Below, one piece after another: positions 1 through 5,899 of a stretch of 11,610 nucleotides of DNA (positions are counted from its first letter, which is position 1; each line of letters opens with the position of its first letter). Below the pieces are notes generated by a model that was not told the origin of the DNA, did not search any database, and was given only the letters and a program-made list of their open reading frames with translations. The translations under genes were made by a program, and so were the position numbers. The stretch is from positions 1 to 11,610 of the forward strand of contig DQVR01000014.1 of assembly GCA_015661645.1 (NCBI GenBank), given 5' to 3'. Source of the stretch: Pyrodictium delaneyi (GTDB lineage: Archaea > Thermoproteota > Thermoprotei_A > Sulfolobales > Pyrodictiaceae).

Positions 1-581
1 TGCCTGGTGAAGGCCTCAGCTATGCTGGGGCTCGTGAACACCACATAGTCGAACATGTCGGCTATCCTTGCAGCCGCCGAGGCCATCCGGTCTAGGACAA
101 CGACTCGATATAGAGGGATCTCCACGGCCTTTATTCCGTGTCTCTCTAGGCCGCGGACTAGGTCTGGTACAGCTTTCTCGGAGCGGGGTAGTAGAACGCG
201 ACGCGGATACAAGGATGCTAGCTCTTCTGCTAATACCGCGCCGCGGTACTCCTTCGGCACGTAGTCTACGCGGACTCCGTACTGCTCGAGCACTTGGCGG
301 GTCTTGGGCCCGACCGCTGCTACTCGGATTCTTCTCTGAGTTTGTAGCCTACGTAGCTTCTCGAACAAGCTGGCCAGGAGCCTAGGGGCACGGGGGCTTG
401 TGAATACTATCCAGTCGCTCTTCTCGAGTTCTTTCTCCACTTTCTCGGCTGCCCCAGGTACCGGCTCTACATCGATCACGGGAATGTGGGCTACTACTGC
501 TATCTCGGCGAGCCGGCCGGGCTCTGAGCCGGGCAGGCGTAGGAGGAGGACGTGAGGCCGCCTATCTAGCTTAGGCGCCAA
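1..581 (-). CDS. hemD: Uroporphyrinogen-III synthase, 3' end outside window
   Basis: Cyclises hydroxymethylbilane to uroporphyrinogen III in the cytoplasm, inverting ring D. The 193 codons present read as the two-lobed HemD fold: an opening strand HVLLLRLPGSEPGRL, then a SDWIVFTSPRAP segment near residues 62-73, an AAVGPKTRQVLEQYGV segment that crosses to the second lobe, RRVLLPRSEKAVPDLVRGL, and a second DYVVFTSPSIAEAF copy just before the edge. About 50-60 residues are probably missing, since the family runs about 240-260. I chose the TTG at 579-581 because GAGGG lies 7 nt upstream (589-593). It overlaps the end of cobA by 16 bp, implying translational coupling. HemD is poorly conserved in sequence, so the call rests on the repeated FTSP pattern plus its place behind hemL, hemC and cobA. 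No complete open frame is visible because the stop is off the edge. Confidence 0.88.
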   Translation of the reverse strand, partial: MAPKLDRRPHVLLLRLPGSEPGRLAEIAVVAHIPVIDVEPVPGAAEKVEKELEKSDWIVFTSPRAPRLLASLFEKLRRLQTQRRIRVAAVGPKTRQVLEQYGVRVDYVPKEYRGAVLAEELASLYPRRVLLPRSEKAVPDLVRGLERHGIKAVEIPLYRVVVLDRMASAAARIADMFDYVVFTSPSIAEAFTR

Positions 582-1324
582 AGCTTGTCCCTCAGCTCTA
601 CCGTGTGGCCAAAGATTATGAGCGCTGGGGGCTGTACACCCACCTGACGGGCTTTCTCGACGATATCTCGTAGCCTGCCTGTCACCACCCGCTGTTCTGG
701 AGTTGTGGCTTTCTCGACTATTGCTACGGGGAGGTCTGGGTCTACACCATCCTCTAGCATCTCTTTCACTATGTTCTCTAGGTTGCCTACACCCATCACC
801 ACTACTAGGGTGTCCACTGTCTTCATTATTTTACCGTAGTGCACCATTTTCCTGTCCTTATTGGGAGCCTCCCTGCCCGTGGCTACCGCGAAGCTCGACG
901 CTATGCCACGGCTAGTGACCGGTATACCCGCGTAGGCTGCGCCTGCAATGGCACTAGTCAGGCCGGGGACAACCTCACATTCTACTCCGTGCTCTCGGAG
1001 GTAGATGCACTCCTCTTCGCCGCGCCCAAAGACGTAGGGATCACCGCCGTGGAGGCGTACAACCTTTTTACCTTCACACGCCTTCTCCAGGAGCAGCTGG
1101 TTTATCTCCTCCTGGGTCATAGTATGGGCGCTGGGCTTCTTACCAGCATAGATCAGCTCTGCCCCGGGCTTAGCGTGGCCTAGCAGCTCTTTCGCGACTA
1201 GCCGGTCGTATACTATGACGTCTGCTTGTTGTATGAGACGTAGCCCCTTCACTGTTATGAGCTCGGGGTCGCCGGGCCCGGCGCCGACTACGTATACGTG
1301 CCCTCCTCTACACCTTCTAGCCAA
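566..1324 (-). CDS. cobA: Uroporphyrinogen-III C-methyltransferase (SUMT)
   Basis: Transfers two methyls from S-adenosylmethionine to C2 and C7 of uroporphyrinogen III to give precorrin-2, the branch point to siroheme, the siroheme-dependent haem route and cobalamin. The 252 residues are a complete single-domain SUMT. Visible family motifs are the Gly-rich VVGAGPGDPELITVKG loop (12-27), VVRLHGGDPYVFGRGEEE (88-105), VVPGLTSAIAGAAYAGIPVT (118-137), TLVVVMGVGNL (172-182) and the C-terminal PPALIIFGHTVEL. There is no fused HemD or CysG dehydrogenase/ferrochelatase domain, so oxidation of precorrin-2 must be done by another protein. The start is TTG at 1322-1324, with GGAGGTG 10 nt upstream (1335-1341); no ATG or GTG is available in frame. 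It lies 51 bp after hemC and overlaps hemD. Confidence 0.96.
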   Translation of the reverse strand: MARRCRGGHVYVVGAGPGDPELITVKGLRLIQQADVIVYDRLVAKELLGHAKPGAELIYAGKKPSAHTMTQEEINQLLLEKACEGKKVVRLHGGDPYVFGRGEEECIYLREHGVECEVVPGLTSAIAGAAYAGIPVTSRGIASSFAVATGREAPNKDRKMVHYGKIMKTVDTLVVVMGVGNLENIVKEMLEDGVDPDLPVAIVEKATTPEQRVVTGRLRDIVEKARQVGVQPPALIIFGHTVELRDKLWRLS

Positions 1325-1375
1325 AACCGGCTAGCACCTCCGCTCCTAGGACTCTAGGATCTCCAAGCAGGAGAG

Positions 1376-2284
1376 CTAGAGGATGATGCCTGCCGAGGCT
1401 GCTTTGGCCCTTAGCTCTAAGGCGGCGTCTATGCCGAGCTGTGCAGGTCTTTCCGGGTCGCCCTCCACTGTGACGTCCATCCTCTTACTACCGTCTGGCG
1501 ACGCTACTGCTGCACGCATGTATAGCGTGTCTTTTTCTATCCAGGCGTATGCTCCCAGCGGGGTGTAGCAGCCACCTCCCGCATACGCTAGGAAGGCGCG
1601 CTCAGCCCTAGCCATTGTCATGGCTTCTTCGTCGGCCGCGTCCTCGAGCAGCGGTAGTATGTCGCTGCGGTTATACAGAGTGTAGACTCCTAATATTCCC
1701 TGGCCCGGCGCCGGGGGCAGTACGTCGGGAGGTATACGCCAGTACTCTATGTCTAGGCCTAGCCGCTGGAGCCCCGCTTCAGCGAGTATTATGGCATCAT
1801 ACATTCCTTGCTGTAGTTTGCGCAGCCTCGTGTCAACATTGCCGCGGAGCGGCTTGAACACGAGGTCACTGCGGACCCGCTTCAGCATGGCGACGCGCCG
1901 GGTGCTCGACGAGCCAACCACTGCGCCGGCTGGTAGATCCCATATCGTTTTGGGGCTTCCGCGGGTGACGAGCACGTCAAAGGGCGAGGCTCGGGGCGGC
2001 GTCATTGCGAGTACGAGACCAGGGCTAACCTCGCTTGGCACGTCCTTGAGGCTGTGTACTGCTATGTCTGCCCGGCCTTCTAGTACTGCTAGGTTTACCT
2101 CTTTCTCGAATAGCCCCTTACCGCCTATCATTGTGAAGGGCTTGTCCTGGTGTATATCGCCTCGTGTCTTGACTATTACTAGCTCGAACTCTACCTCGGG
2201 GTGTCTCTTCTTGATCTCGTTGAGCGCGAGCTGTGTCTGGGCCAGGCTCAGCTTGCTACCTCGGGTCGCTACTCGTATCTTCAT
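1376..2284 (-). CDS. hemC: Porphobilinogen deaminase (hydroxymethylbilane synthase)
   Basis: Joins four porphobilinogens head to tail into linear hydroxymethylbilane, the substrate of the HemD encoded two genes later. The protein is full length at 302 residues. Domain 1 opens with IRVATRGSKLSLAQTQ, followed by GGKGLFEKEVNLAVLEG and the catalytic loop HSLKDVPSE, whose Asp81 corresponds to the active-site aspartate of the family. Domain 2 has GSSSTRRVAML and LRGNVDTRLRKL, whose arginines bind the growing chain, and PPAPGQGILGV. The dipyrromethane cofactor is attached to Cys239 in AGGGCYTPLGAYA. The ATG at 2282-2284 overlaps the hemL stop as ATGA, so translation is probably coupled to hemL. Nothing is missing from the active site. 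Confidence 0.98.
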   Translation of the reverse strand: MKIRVATRGSKLSLAQTQLALNEIKKRHPEVEFELVIVKTRGDIHQDKPFTMIGGKGLFEKEVNLAVLEGRADIAVHSLKDVPSEVSPGLVLAMTPPRASPFDVLVTRGSPKTIWDLPAGAVVGSSSTRRVAMLKRVRSDLVFKPLRGNVDTRLRKLQQGMYDAIILAEAGLQRLGLDIEYWRIPPDVLPPAPGQGILGVYTLYNRSDILPLLEDAADEEAMTMARAERAFLAYAGGGCYTPLGAYAWIEKDTLYMRAAVASPDGSKRMDVTVEGDPERPAQLGIDAALELRAKAASAGIIL

Positions 2285-3567
2285 TGCTCCCGGAGCCTCT
2301 TAAAAGCGTCTTCGAGTGCCGCTATGGTTTCTTCAACGACCTCGGCGGTATGAGCAGCGCTCGCGAAGACTGCCTCCATCTGGCTCGGCGCTATGAAGAT
2401 GCCGCGGCTTAGCAGCTCCTGGTGCAGCTTGTTATACATCTCGCGGTTGCTTCTGGCAACATCCTCTGGCGATGCGACCTCACCGTCTACAAAGAACACC
2501 TGAAACATATTCTCTACATAGTTTACCGTAGCCTTTATACTGTAGTGGCTAATTAGGTCCTCTACCGTCTTAGCTAGCTTGGATGCTGCTTCGCGGGCTA
2601 CCCGGTAGGGTTCGCCGGTTTCGAGCACTTCTATCGTGGCCAGCCCTGCCGCCATAGTTACCGGGTGCGCATTGAACGTACCAGCATTGAACACTTTACC
2701 GCTAGGTGTGAAGTTTTCCATTATCTCGCGCGGGCCGGCCACAACCCCTATCGGGAAGCCACCGCCCACTATCTTTCCGAGTGTTGTTATGTCACCGCGT
2801 ACACTATAATACTCCTGCGCGCCGCCCAGGCCTAGGCGGAACCCGGTGATAACCTCATCCATTATGAGGAGAGCACCATACTGATCGGCTAGCTCTCTTA
2901 GACCCTTTAGGAACCCGAGCTTAGGCGGTATGACCCCTGCATTGCCGACAACCGGCTCAACTATTATGGCTGCTACTTGGTCGCCATGCTTCTTCATTAT
3001 CCTCTCTACGCTCTCTAGATCGTTGAAACGAGCTATCAGTGTTAGTTTTGCCGCTTCCTCGGGCACACCTAGGCTCGAGGGGACACCGTACTCTGCTGCT
3101 GCACTGCCAGCGCCCACAAGCACCGCGTCGTGGGCACCATGGTAACAGCCGTTGAACTTTACTATGTACTTGCGGCCGGTGTAGCCTCTAGCGAGCCGTA
3201 TGGCCGCCATGGTTGCCTCAGTGCCGCTATTGACAAACCGTACCATGCCACCTTGATGGTAGTACTTGAGTATCTTCTTGGCGAGCTTTATCTCTAGCTC
3301 AGTAGGGGTGCCGTAGGCCCAGCCTTGCTCCAGCTGCTCCTTGACGGCTTCTAGTACACGGGGGTGACGGTGTCCTAGGAACATTGGGCCGTAGGCTAGT
3401 ACATAGTCAATGAGCCGTTCCCCGTCGACCGTATAGAGGTAGGGGCCTTCGGCCCGGCTAACGTAGAAGGGGTAGGGCTTTACGGCTGCACGTATGGGGC
3501 TGTTAACGCCTCCAGGAAACAGGCTTAGGGCCTCCTCGTAGAGCTTCTTGCTCTTCTCGCCTGGCAA
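2281..3567 (-). CDS. hemL: Glutamate-1-semialdehyde 2,1-aminomutase
   Basis: PLP enzyme that converts glutamate-1-semialdehyde to 5-aminolevulinate, the last step of the C5 route, which archaea use. The 428 residues match the usual family length. It has LFPGGVNSPIRA near the N terminus, FVNSGTEATM (111-120, phosphate-binding and gating loop), FNGCYHGAHDAVL (138-150), MDEVITGFR with Asp237 for the pyridine nitrogen, and TTLGKIVGGG with the PLP lysine at 265. The first gene of the tetrapyrrole operon: it has its own promoter-like sequence upstream and an ATGA overlap into hemC. The start TTG (3565-3567) is preceded by GAGGGTG with 8 nt spacing, which makes it convincing despite the rare codon. 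The partner HemA that supplies glutamate-1-semialdehyde is not in the window. Confidence 0.98.
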   Translation of the reverse strand: MPGEKSKKLYEEALSLFPGGVNSPIRAAVKPYPFYVSRAEGPYLYTVDGERLIDYVLAYGPMFLGHRHPRVLEAVKEQLEQGWAYGTPTELEIKLAKKILKYYHQGGMVRFVNSGTEATMAAIRLARGYTGRKYIVKFNGCYHGAHDAVLVGAGSAAAEYGVPSSLGVPEEAAKLTLIARFNDLESVERIMKKHGDQVAAIIVEPVVGNAGVIPPKLGFLKGLRELADQYGALLIMDEVITGFRLGLGGAQEYYSVRGDITTLGKIVGGGFPIGVVAGPREIMENFTPSGKVFNAGTFNAHPVTMAAGLATIEVLETGEPYRVAREAASKLAKTVEDLISHYSIKATVNYVENMFQVFFVDGEVASPEDVARSNREMYNKLHQELLSRGIFIAPSQMEAVFASAAHTAEVVEETIAALEDAFKRLREQ

Positions 3568-3610
3568 GAATGGAGCACCCTCGTGTTTAGCGAGGTTGAC
3601 TATTATAGAG

Positions 3611-3621
3611 CATTAAATTAG
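3611..3621 (-). promoter_or_regulatory. Candidate TATA box of the hemL operon
   Basis: On the minus strand the sequence CTAATTTAATG is an AT-rich island in GC-rich surroundings, about 45-55 nt upstream of the hemL TTG. A start about 25 nt downstream would leave a leader of about 25 nt that includes the GAGGGTG ribosome site. The position fits an archaeal TATA box, but the match to the consensus is only moderate. A second island, CTATAATAG (minus), lies slightly closer and could serve instead. Confidence 0.5.
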
Positions 3622-3627
3622 CTTGGC

Positions 3628-3646
3628 CCCTGGTGAGTTGCCAGGG
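3628..3646. repeat. 6-bp perfect hairpin upstream of the hemL promoter
   Basis: CCCTGG (3628-3633) and CCAGGG (3641-3646) are perfect complements around a 7-nt loop. The dyad sits about 10 bp upstream of the TATA-like box of hemL, where an archaeal activator or repressor could bind. It could also be the 3' hairpin of the structured element at 3689-3786 if that element is transcribed leftward. The sequence does not decide between these. Confidence 0.4.
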
Positions 3647-3688
3647 TCTAATCATAGTTCCCGCGTAGCCGAAGGCGACAATCGCATT

Positions 3689-3786
3689 CCCGGAGGCTGC
3701 ATCACCGCCCCCTAGGCCTCTGTGGGCAGGACTGCCTCCGGGGCCTCTTGTAGACACCTAGGGGGCTCGTGCCCCGTGACCCACAG
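3689..3786. other. GC-rich block of three interleaved inverted repeats, candidate structured RNA
   Basis: Three perfect complementary pairs lie in this 98-base stretch, in the order A B C A' B' C'. Pair A is CCCGGAGGC at 3689-3697 with 3734-3742 (9 bp). Pair B is GCCCCCTAGG at 3707-3716 with 3757-3766 (10 bp). Pair C is CTGTGGG at 3720-3726 with 3780-3786 (7 bp). Each pair crosses the other two, so simultaneous pairing would be a multi-pseudoknot and partial pairing would give alternative folds. G+C is about 70% here by my count, against about 54% for the window, which in hyperthermophiles is typical of structured RNA. No convincing ORF crosses it. I tried to fit RNase P, SRP and tRNA signatures and found none. 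The transcribed strand is unknown. Confidence 0.45.
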
Positions 3787-3831
3787 CTCATCCAGCAAGC
3801 CCGGCCAGAGCTATACTGGGCAGGAGAGGCC

Positions 3832-3840
3832 AAATTATAA
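3832..3840. promoter_or_regulatory. TATA-like sequence next to the structured block
   Basis: AAATTATAA (plus) or TTATAATTT (minus) is the most TATA-like sequence in the 3568-3996 gap. Read leftward it would start a transcript near 3808, just outside the interleaved repeats, making them the 5' part of an RNA or a long hem leader. Read rightward it would start near 3865, antisense to the zinc-finger 3' end. Orientation cannot be fixed from sequence. The rest of 3787-3957 shows no supported gene. Confidence 0.35.
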
Positions 3841-3957
3841 GCTAGAGCTGGGCTACATACCCGTTTCGTGCGATCGGCCACGTAGACCGCAGAAGGAAAT
3901 GCGCAGGACATGATACAAGAGAAGAGGAACAGCAAGTGAGAGGTACCATACGGCGTT

Positions 3958-3962
3958 AAAAA
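3958..3962 (-). terminator. U-tract 3' of the kinase/zinc-finger unit
   Basis: On the minus strand the run GAGTTTTTAACG begins about 35 nt after the zinc-finger stop codon. A run of five T without a strong stem is the usual form of an archaeal transcription terminator, so the leftward transcript of the kinase and zinc-finger genes probably ends here. Confidence 0.5.
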
Positions 3963-3996
3963 CTCTATAGCTGCTGACCTGTGCACGGTCTTGGCG

Positions 3997-4158
3997 CTAC
4001 TTCTCTTTCTTCTTCTTGGCGCCGCCTCCGCCACCCTTACCCTTAGGCTCTATGAACTCCTTGAAGTACCAGCCGTGGGCACGCTTTATGTGCTCTAGAA
4101 GCGCCTTTCTACGGTACATGCCCTTGCCGCAGACGGGGCACAGCCTAGCGCCGACCAC
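3997..4158 (-). CDS. Small single C2H2 zinc-finger protein
   Basis: A 53-residue frame with one classical zinc finger: CPVC at 7-10, then a 12-residue linker and His23/His28, that is C-x2-C-x12-H-x4-H, within LCPVCGKGMYRRKALLEH. The tail is basic and flexible, PKGKGGGGGAKKKKEK, which suggests nucleic-acid or ribosome contact. The function is unknown. The start is uncertain. The only common start codon between the upstream in-frame stop and the first cysteine is GTG (4156-4158), with only a weak GGGGA upstream. CTG at 4183-4185 would add nine residues (RSRYWGQTV follows the initiator), whose aromatic, basic character looks protein-like. It follows the kinase gene by 44 nt (GTG) on the same strand, with a small dyad between, and is followed by a U-tract, so the two may be co-transcribed. 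I am confident it is real because of the intact finger. Confidence 0.75.
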   Translation of the reverse strand: MVGARLCPVCGKGMYRRKALLEHIKRAHGWYFKEFIEPKGKGGGGGAKKKKEK

Positions 4159-4179
4159 TGTTTGTCCCCAGTACCGACT

Positions 4180-4193
4180 CCGCAGAGCTGCGG
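4180..4193. repeat. 6-bp dyad between kinase and zinc-finger genes
   Basis: CCGCAG (4180-4185) and CTGCGG (4188-4193) are perfect complements separated by two bases, lying 10 bp past the kinase stop. In RNA it would be a hairpin with a tight loop just 5' of the GTG start of the zinc-finger gene, and it would contain the CTG alternative start. It could damp translation or process the message; no U-tract follows, so it is not a typical terminator. Confidence 0.4.
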
Positions 4194-4202
4194 GGGTTAA
4201 GG

Positions 4203-5711
4203 CTAGTTCTCCCCGGAGCTAGCGGCTGCGAGTATGACTCTACGGGTCTTCTCGAGCACGTTAGGCGGCACTGCTGCCAGGAAAGGAACCATGTACTTGT
4301 GCTTCGCAGCCTCGAGGAGTACTTCTCTGTTCCCGCCAGCCTCTAGGTACCCGCTAGCTATCATGCGGGCTCTCTCGGGCCCATTGTGAGGCGCGTACAG
4401 GAGGGAGTAATAGCAAGCGACAGCCACGTCCCATGCCGCGTCCTGGATGCCATTGATCTCTCGTGCTTGCTCGAGGTCTACTACATAGAGCCTCTTGCCG
4501 TCGTAGACGAAGTTGCTGGGATTGGCATCCCATAGAGCGACGCCACTACTATGCAGACGGGCTAGCAGCCGGCCTGCCTCACGGTACGGCTCCGGGAGGG
4601 ACTCTCGCTGCAGTATAGCCACGAGATCTACGCCTTCAATGTAGCTGTATGCCGCCTGGCGGCGCCTTGGGTCTATGAGCAGCGGCTGTGGCACATTGAA
4701 TCCACGCTCTTCTAGAAGCCTATTGTAATAGTACTCGGCGTTTAGCCTCGCAAGCGCGCGGAGCCGTGGACGGGGTAGGGGCAACGAGGCTATGGAGGCT
4801 GCGAGCCACTTCACTGCCGTTATATCTATATACCTCTTGACTACTGCCGGCCGGAAGCCCCCAGCTTCTACAGTCCTAACACTTCTTATGATGCCTTTGC
4901 GGCTGAGCTTCACGCTACGGAGAAGCCTCTTGACGCCGGTTATAGCGTAGAGCTGGTCTTCAAACCGTATGAGCTTGGTAGCTATGCGAGCAGCGTCTAG
5001 CCGGACCAGGAGTAGCGGGTCCCGCGTCAGCGGGTGTGGTTTACGGCTTATACTCTCGATTAGGAGTGTCTGCGGGATAGCCTGGAGTAGAGAAAGCGAC
5101 ACTTGCGAGGCAATATTGCCCAAGAGCTGCGCCACCTTAGGCGCGCCGCCCAGCTGCTGGACAAGCCTTAGCTTCTGGCCGGGTCCACTGTCCACGAGCT
5201 TGGCCGGAAGCCAGACGCCGCTAGCACCGAGCTCGTGTAGTGCTACATCCTGTACTACCCCCCGCAGCCAAGTGTAGTAGTCTCCACGCCGCAGCGCATT
5301 GCCATAGACTGTACGTAGCCAGGGGTAGATACGCTGGAGACGGGCCATCCGCGCAACAACTGGGTATATGTCAGCTACCTGCAAACGCTCATAGCTCTTA
5401 TGAAAGAGTCTCTTTAGCCTGCTTACTTCCTCGCGAAATAGTCTAGCAACATACCTCGCCAGCAGCTCGTCATAAACGTTCTTATCGCCTTCAATACAAA
5501 CTGGCTTCAGAAGCAGTATGGAGGCCAGAGCTTCCCCGAGTAGAGACTCCTCAACATCAGCAGACACTATGTCCAGCTGTACTACCGCCTCTAGTCTACC
5601 CGCACGACCTTCTATACAGTTCCGCTCCCTACTTAACCCGAGTACTAGCCGGAGACTAGGCAAGTCATAGACGAGCCGGACTGCTGCCGTACACTCTCCC
5701 TTCAAGAGCAC
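4203..5711 (-). CDS. Atypical protein kinase-like phosphotransferase with large unknown N-terminal region
   Basis: The 502 residues end in a small kinase fold (about 280-460) of the Bud32/RIO/aminoglycoside-phosphotransferase kind. Visible parts are a candidate ATP lysine in VVKRY (Lys292), a helix C candidate glutamate in LNAEYYYNRLLEERG (Glu327), the hinge AAYSYIEGVDLVAIL, the catalytic loop ALWDANPSNFVY (Asp395, Asn400) and the metal-binding VVDLEQA (Asp412). The usual His or Gly before the catalytic Asp is Leu-Trp here, and DFG is DLE, as in phosphotransferases acting on small molecules. All catalytic acids are kept, so activity is expected, but the substrate is unknown. Residues 1-280 are mostly helical and basic; I do not recognise them. 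Start GTG at 5709-5711 lacks a clear ribosome site; the TTG two codons on is an alternative. It is divergent from the amidohydrolase gene. Confidence 0.8.
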   Translation of the reverse strand: MLLKGECTAAVRLVYDLPSLRLVLGLSRERNCIEGRAGRLEAVVQLDIVSADVEESLLGEALASILLLKPVCIEGDKNVYDELLARYVARLFREEVSRLKRLFHKSYERLQVADIYPVVARMARLQRIYPWLRTVYGNALRRGDYYTWLRGVVQDVALHELGASGVWLPAKLVDSGPGQKLRLVQQLGGAPKVAQLLGNIASQVSLSLLQAIPQTLLIESISRKPHPLTRDPLLLVRLDAARIATKLIRFEDQLYAITGVKRLLRSVKLSRKGIIRSVRTVEAGGFRPAVVKRYIDITAVKWLAASIASLPLPRPRLRALARLNAEYYYNRLLEERGFNVPQPLLIDPRRRQAAYSYIEGVDLVAILQRESLPEPYREAGRLLARLHSSGVALWDANPSNFVYDGKRLYVVDLEQAREINGIQDAAWDVAVACYYSLLYAPHNGPERARMIASGYLEAGGNREVLLEAAKHKYMVPFLAAVPPNVLEKTRRVILAAASSGEN

Positions 5712-5756
5712 CGCCCTTTACCCCATCAGCCACCCTCACTAGACATCCATACAGCC

Positions 5757-5869
5757 CAGTAGCCCAGAAGCCCCGTGCACTAAGGCCGTTAGCCCAGCCT
5801 TCTTATGGACTAGGCATAGTCCGGCCACTTTAGTAGGACCCCTAGTAGCAAGCCCTCTTTCAGTAGCCC
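5757..5869. repeat. Pair of 9-bp direct repeats in the divergent intergenic region
   Basis: CAGTAGCCC occurs at 5757-5765 and again at 5861-5869, and a related TTAGCCCAG lies near 5789. The two exact copies sit about 50 bp to either side of the dyad at 5807-5822. This spacing is what an operator set for a shared regulator of the kinase and amidohydrolase genes might look like; chance occurrence cannot be excluded for 9-mers of this composition. Confidence 0.4.
5807..5822. promoter_or_regulatory. Palindromic operator-like site between kinase and amidohydrolase genes
   Basis: GGACTA (5807-5812) and TAGTCC (5817-5822) form a perfect 6-bp dyad around GGCA. It lies near the middle of the 188-bp gap between two divergent genes, about 95 bp from one start and 78 bp from the other. 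A dimeric regulator binding here could act on both. No clear TATA box could be assigned to either gene in this gap. Confidence 0.4.
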
Positions 5870-5899
5870 CCAGGACCGTTAACATAGGGGGACACGGCT

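Noticed and set aside
1749..2303. 184-residue plus-strand ORF antisense to hemC
   Set aside because: It is the mirror of the strongly supported hemC; sequence is Ser/Arg/Thr-rich and has no family features.
3640..3810. RNase P RNA, SRP RNA or tRNA in the GC-rich gap
   Set aside because: I looked on both strands for the conserved RNase P core, the SRP helix 8 GGAAGG...GCAGCC pattern and a TPsiC GGTTCGA arm and found none.
3722..3913. 63-residue plus-strand ORF over the repeat block
   Set aside because: No ribosome site, no recognisable motif, and it crosses the interleaved repeats; noncoding structure explains the region better.
3702..4034. 110-residue minus-strand ORF
   Set aside because: It overlaps the zinc-finger gene in another frame and runs through the GC-rich repeat block; composition is Arg/Ser/Cys-rich, as in out-of-frame shadows.
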